Source of the DNA: Delphinapterus leucas
Taxonomy: Eukaryota; Chordata; Mammalia; Artiodactyla; Monodontidae
Assembly (NCBI RefSeq): GCF_002288925.2
Contig: NW_022098001.1
Coordinates: 1,831,205 to 1,895,204, forward strand
Direction: 5' to 3'
Length of the DNA stretch: 64,000 bases
Shown here: positions 58,751 through 64,000 of the stretch, one piece after another
Position numbering within the stretch: position 1 is the stretch's first letter
Layout of the letters: each line of letters begins with the position of its first letter
The notes under the pieces: generated by a model
The model's input: only the letters and a program-made list of their open reading frames with translations
The model's database searches: none
What the model was told of the DNA's origin: nothing
Made by a program: the position numbers and the translations under genes

Positions 58751-60164
58751 AAAAGCTCTTATAAAATCAAAAGGCTTCGTGTTTCCTAACTGCTGTCACT
58801 GAAATAGGCAGAACCCTGATTCTGTCTTTTCCTCGCATTCATGCTGTAGCAACCCTAATCCTTCCTGAGACACTGGAGGCCGCTAGCTGAAGAGGGAGTA
58901 GGACACAACTAGGAAGGGTGGGAAAACAAAAGTGCATTTATAGAAGTCAAAACATTTCAAAATGAAGATAGTTTCAGATTGTCATTAGTACTAAGATGAA
59001 AAATAGCTGGGTGAGGAGGAGAGCAAATGGGAAGAGACTTTAGGGAGGTGGTCAAAGAAAGCCTCTGAGAGGGTGGTCTTTGGTCCTTGACTTGAGGGTA
59101 AGCAGCACAGGGGAACAGCTGCAGGAAAAGCAGAGCAGTCCAGGAGCTAGTGTAAAGGCCTGAAAAGAGTAAAGATTTAGTTCCTGCAAGGAAAAGAAAG
59201 AAAACCAGAACAGCTATGAGAGAGGACATGAAGAAATAGAAAGGAATCATCAGGCAGGGCCTTTTAGACCATGGTAAAGAATTTGAATTTTAGCATAAGA
59301 GAAATGGAAGTCACTGAAGAAATTTAACCAGAAAATAAGTATGATCTCGTTCATATTTTTGAAATATGACTCTGTCGAGAATAGATTCTAAAACGGACAT
59401 GTAACATCCAAGTGAAGTTGTGAAAGGCGGTTGTAGATTGGGTGAGTGGCCTGTGCTGTAGAAGTTTTGTAGAGCCCTGTATGGGGGTAAGATTACCTAG
59501 GGAGAGAGCCTAGACAAAGAAAAGAAGATGATCCCTGACCAATTTCTGCAGCTATCTAAACTCAGGGGCTTGGGTAGAAAAGGAGAGGCTAGGGAGGTCC
59601 AAGCAAAACTTAGAATCTCTCCGGCCAGCTAATTGTCATAGAGCATGGAGTGTTGATGCCTATAACTTTTGAACTTTCATGCTCATCTAGTCTATTATTA
59701 TTAAATGTGACTGCCAATATGAGATTTTTGAATTTGTCTTTTTGTCTTGTAAAAAAACTGAACAAACATGGATTGGATTGAATTAATGGTATTAGCAATC
59801 AGATTTTGGCTAATACAAATCAGTATATATTATGGAATATAATTATTAAAGAAGTAGGGCTACAGTAAGTATTCAATGCCTTTTTAAATGTCCAAATCTT
59901 GAACATGATGATTCTAACATTAAAGACATCCATTATATCAGACTGAAGTTAATGAGTTCAATTATTCTTGCTATTATATAATAATATTTCATATTTTAGG
60001 AGAAGATATAAACTATCCACAATACAACTACAGTCTTTCTAGAAAGAGACTGTAATATGTCTGGTTGTCCAATTAGCCCAGTCCAGCCAAAGTTTAACTG
60101 ACAGTTTTTCCCTCAAGCTAAATTTTATTACTTTCAAAAAGTTTATTGTTTTAAAGTTAATCTT
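58751..60164. other. Intergenic with an ancient repeat
   Basis: At about 58940-59360 the order of an old mammalian repeat is visible (AAGAAAGCCTCTGAGAGG, AAAGGCCTGAAAAGAG, CAGGGCCTTTTAGACCATGG), the same kind as at 8430-8940. The rest is unrecognised. No exon. Confidence 0.4.
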
Positions 60165-60552
60165 TTTATTTTTAGATATGCTTGTTCCTTATCTATTTTT
60201 TAAAATTAATTAATTTATTTACTTATTTTTGGTTGCGTTGGGTCTTTGCTGCTGTGCGTGGGCTCTCTCTAGTTTCAGCAAGCGGGGGCTACTCTTCATT
60301 GTGGTGCACAGGCTTCTCATTGTGGTTGCTTCTCTTGTTGTGGAGCACGGGCTCTAGGCGCACAGGCTTCAATAGTTGTGGCATGCAGGCTCAGTAGTTG
60401 TGGCTTGTGGGCTCTAGAGTGCAGATTCAGTAATTGTGGTGCACGGGCTTAGTTGCTCTGCAGCATGTGGGATCTTCCGAGACCAGGGATCGAACCTGTG
60501 TCACCTGCATTGGCAGGCAGATTCTTAACCACTGCACCACCAGGGAAATCCC
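60165..60552 (-). mobile_element. CHR SINE, long form
   Basis: T/A-rich tail to about 60230, then GGTTGCGTTGGGTCTTTGCTG and the inverted head ending CACCAGGGAAATCCC. Target duplications TAAAGTTAATCTT lie at 60152-60164 and 60553-60565. Confidence 0.94.
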
Positions 60553-60565
60553 TAAAGTTAATCTT

Positions 60566-62644
60566 AATATGAGATAAATTGTACACAGAAAACACAAGGA
60601 CACAAACAGCAAAAGTAGTTTCATTTGATGCCTTAATGTCAGCATAGAAAAAGCAATATATTTATCCGGCCTCATTTTTTGAATTTCAATATCAAATTAA
60701 GCTGGATAAAAAGTTCCAAATTTTCTTCAGGCAAAATTTTTTTGTTTTCTTAAGCAGCAGTTTTCACTTAACACAAAATAACGTTGTGGCAAATGCCCAG
60801 ATTTTATATTAGCACGCGTAATTTTCCAGAAGAAATGTCAAATCCTATTGCTGGCCCTTTAATATGGATTGATTGGATGCAGTGTCAGAGTTCTATTAAG
60901 AACATCTGAAATGAAGAATGCCTAGAAAAGTGGGTGCATCAGTGGTAACATTAATATTTTGTTTCAAGGAAGGGAGTGATTTTTGCTAAAGCTGCACATT
61001 TCTCTGGGCTTGAATGAATTGGATAGAATTTCAGACTGAGTGATGAAGTACAAACACTTGCATTCAGATTCTTTGTTATTTTACACATGTATACATGGCT
61101 GTCAAGGAAGTTTCTAGTTGCTTGTAATATTCATTAGCTTTGGGGTATCCTAAATCATCTAGCTGTAACATAGAGCAATAGATATGTACATCCAATTCCA
61201 ACACCTCCAGGTCATCCTACATCTCCCGTGGGTCACATTTGTCGGAGTTAGTCTGTGAGGCTTTTGGACCTGGAGTCTTGTCTTCTTCAGGGCTGAATTA
61301 ACAACTGTATTGTTTTTACTGTTCCTGATTACATTTTAATTTTTTACTGGAAGATTCTTTCTCCTTTTCATATAAAATTTTCCAAAACTGGATCCTAAAT
61401 ATAAAACAACCAATGGTATTTACCTTTTTAAGTTATAAACTAAATAAAATGACAACTATTTTCACTGTAAATTGACCTTGAATCTGATCTCTAGCCACTA
61501 TGGCCACAATTTAAAGTTTAATATATATACTCACCTACAACTTAGAATTTCTTTATCTCTTCTCTTTTTCATCAGGGTCAGATGGAGAAGTTGGTTTCCC
61601 AATTTTTAGACATGAAGCATTGGGACATTTTTTTAAAATGTGCCTGCCTCTGTGCTGCACTCACTGCCTCTTCTTTTTTTCACCTACAAAATTCCTTGTA
61701 TTTACCTATCATCTTCCATATGGATGTACAGTGTTTTCTATGGTACTAGCTTAATTATTTACTTAATATCAAGTATTTGTTGCGCATATACTGTGTGCCA
61801 AACACTGCACTAGACCCTGGGGATTGTAACCAGAACTGTAAACAAGTTAGACTGACTTCCTTTTGGAGCTTGTGAATTCATGAGGGAAACAGACAGATGG
61901 TCAATTACATTCTAGGATGGTAAGTGCTATGATAGTGGGAGTACAGGTTCTAGATGAACACATGGAGGGAGTTCTCTCTTAAACAATCTCTTCTCTTTCC
62001 TGTGGGATCACATTCCCTCTGTATAATTCTACTTTATTTTTTAGGAGCTTTCAGTAGCTGTACTAAATCATTTCCTAAATACCCACCATTTCTTTTCTGT
62101 AATAACTTTGCTTTTATACATAAGTTTACTTTCATGATACCCAAAAGTAGCATGTCAGTCTTTTAAAGTCCTCTTCTCCTGTAAGCATACTGGGTTTTTC
62201 CATGTGCAGATTCAGTAACGTGGAACAGTTTTGCTCTGAACCAACAGCAAAGTGACCTGATGCTCTGTCATTTTTCAAACGTCTTCATAAGGAGCTGATG
62301 GTTATAAGAGTTTTTCCTTGAACTCTGAGCATTTTCCAAAATGCCATGAGATAGCAGTGTTCCAGAGGTGAATATAAAGATCAGGCTCACCAAGGAATCA
62401 CTCTACATTCTGAACCATTATGTTTGATGTTCCTTGTTATTTACCATCAGTATATCCCCATTTGTGGCCCAGTAGGCAGAGGCACGATACTCATTTATCC
62501 TTATGACCTCTTTATCTCAGAGTACTTGGGAAATGAATAGGTATTTAAGGTTGTATAAAAGTCCTTCAGGGTAACAGTTTATATAAGTTCCAGACTGTTT
62601 TTGCTAATGACATCATTACTTTTTTTTAATCATTACTTTTTGTT
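60566..62644. other. Intergenic, mostly unique
   Basis: An old repeat-like stretch lies at about 61770-61940 (GTGTGCCAAACACTGCACTAG, GGAAACAGACAGATGG). Otherwise no repeat or exon is recognised. Confidence 0.45.
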
Positions 62645-62845
62645 TTAAAGCTGCCATTTAACAAATCATTTTCTATATCAAGCACTTTTACATTGTCCTA
62701 GCAACCATGCTATTTAGGTATATTTGTATCCACATATTTTAGAAAAAGAAAGTGAGGTTCAGAGAGGTTTATAACTTGTCCTCCAGCTAGTAAGTGGCAG
62801 AGAGAACCCAGGCTGTGAGTCTAGGTCCCTGGGCTCTTTTGCATG
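62645..62845 (-). repeat. MIR SINE
   Basis: Antisense MIR order: AAGTGAGGTTCAGAGAGGTT, ACTTGTCCTCCAGCTAGTAAG, TGGCAGAGAGAACCCAGGCTG. Confidence 0.75.
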
Positions 62846-62880
62846 AGAAGACACCACCTCCCTACATTAAGCAGTCTCAG

Positions 62881-63090
62881 GGGACTTCCCTGGCGGTCCA
62901 GTGGTTAAGACTTCATCTTCCAAAGCAGGGGATGCAGGCTCGATCCCTGGTCTCCCTAGTCGGCAAGTTAAGATCCCACATGCCTCAGGGCCAAAAAACC
63001 AAAACATAAAAAACAGAAGCAATATTTTAACGAACTCAATAAAGACTTTAAAAATGGTCCACATCAAAAAAATCTTTAAAAAAAAAAAAA
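62881..63090 (+). mobile_element. CHR-type SINE, short form with long tail
   Basis: It starts GGGACTTCCCTGGCGGTCCA with B-box-like GCTCGATCCC, and ends in a 17-base A run. Target duplications AAGCAGTCTCAG at 62869-62880 and 63091-63102 are perfect. An unusual non-SINE stretch (about 63000-63065) lies between the SINE body and the final A run but inside the duplications. Confidence 0.94.
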
Positions 63091-63102
63091 AAGCAGTCTC
63101 AG

Positions 63103-64000
63103 ATTTTCCCAGGCCCAGAACCAAGGCTTGCAATGTGTTATGTGTCCCCTTTCCCCAATGGCTGGGATATTTAATTAGCATTTTACCTACTTGCAGTCAG
63201 AATACCCAAAATGCAACCTTGGGTACTTGTATTATGACTGAGTGTGTTAAGTTCCTTAACTTCCATCATGGTTTTAATTAATGACCCAGCCTGCCAGTGT
63301 TCCTTCTTTCTGGTGCCTCTCCTTCATTCCCACCCACTTAGGACCATATATCTGACTCTAACACTGCTGACTAATGATTATATCAGAACATACATGACAT
63401 CAGCCATCATACCCCACCTTCCATATTAGGCTCACTGAATACCACTGAATCATATCCAAGCCCAAGTTGCCATGTTCAGTGTGATTTTGATTCTTGTCAC
63501 CTTCCCTTGGGTCTCCTCCTACAGCTAACCCTAGTTCCAGCTGCATTTATCCTGGTCTTGCTCTCTATTTCTCCCTGGCCTGATAATCAGAGAATAACAC
63601 AACCATTGCCAGGTTTATCTAAGTTTTAACTGGAACTAAAATAGGAAATGTATATTCTACTTCAGACTGTATTTTGTTGCTCAGATTGTTCATATTACTT
63701 TTTTTTTTACTTCTTTCTCTACTTTAAAATGGATCCTCTCTTCACATTTCCACCAAATTCGTGTTTCTGAAGATTTATTTCCATTACATCATGCATATGA
63801 CATTTTTAGAGTCTCCTATTACCTAAATGTTTCTCGTCTGATGTTCAGAGTCCATTACAGTTTGATCAGAACTTAATATACCTCAGTCAGGTAGGCATAC
63901 TCCCTATCTTCTCCCACTCCAGCCCACTCAAAGGCTTTGCTCATTTCATTGCACTTACCATGAATTCCCTTTTCTTATTCTCTCCCCTGCTTATCTAATT
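63103..64000. other. Intergenic to the window end
   Basis: The segment near 63890-63990 may begin another L2 fragment. No exon or RNA gene is recognised. Confidence 0.4.

Overview
This is mammalian nuclear DNA, almost certainly from a cetacean. The window carries about fifteen tRNA-derived SINEs of the CHR type (Cetacea/Hippopotamidae/Ruminantia). They include well-preserved copies of the form whose 3' part reads as a GC-rich block ending in GCGGTACGCGGG on the reverse strand. It also has a cetartiodactyl-type mariner and L1 subfamilies typical of whale and dolphin genomes, and I saw no BovB. Species level cannot be read from this window.

The only protein-coding gene I can support is EMC2 (TTC35), on the minus strand. 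Exon 1 (10454-10493) and exon 2 (263-376) are separated by a 10,077-bp intron. They carry correct GT/AG sites and compatible phases, and together encode the first 51 residues. The rest of the gene lies to the left of position 1. The EMC2 start codon sits in a CpG-rich, TATA-less promoter (about 10060-10790) with a YY1-type motif over the ATG, a CCAAT box and several GC boxes. From memory, human EMC2 lies in 8q23.1 with EIF3E divergent and distant on its 5' side. The absence of exons from 10.8 to 64 kb fits that large intergenic gap.

Layout: 1-10.5 kb is EMC2 with intronic hAT (MER1, MER3), L2, MIR, LTR and SINE copies. 12.8-14.0 kb is a near full-length dead mariner. 14-17.5 kb is mostly unique AT-rich sequence. 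17.5-26.7 kb is an L1 that first lost an internal block now bridged by a SINE and then received a second, 5.1-kb L1 in the opposite orientation. 26.7-47 kb is intergenic sequence with MIR, L2, MaLR LTRs, CHR SINEs and three short L1 3' ends. 47.3-49.9 kb is a three-layer nest (old L1, younger L1, SINE). 50-64 kb is more intergenic sequence with a truncated L1 at 57.7-58.7 kb and further SINEs.

I found no tRNA or rRNA gene, no CRISPR, and no intact transposon reading frame. Most long open frames in the window are translations of repeats. The most informative observations concern the order of repeat insertion, a SINE sitting on a large deletion, a SINE-SINE composite, a mariner/MITE pair, and features of the EMC2 promoter. 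I do not see an undescribed biological system here.
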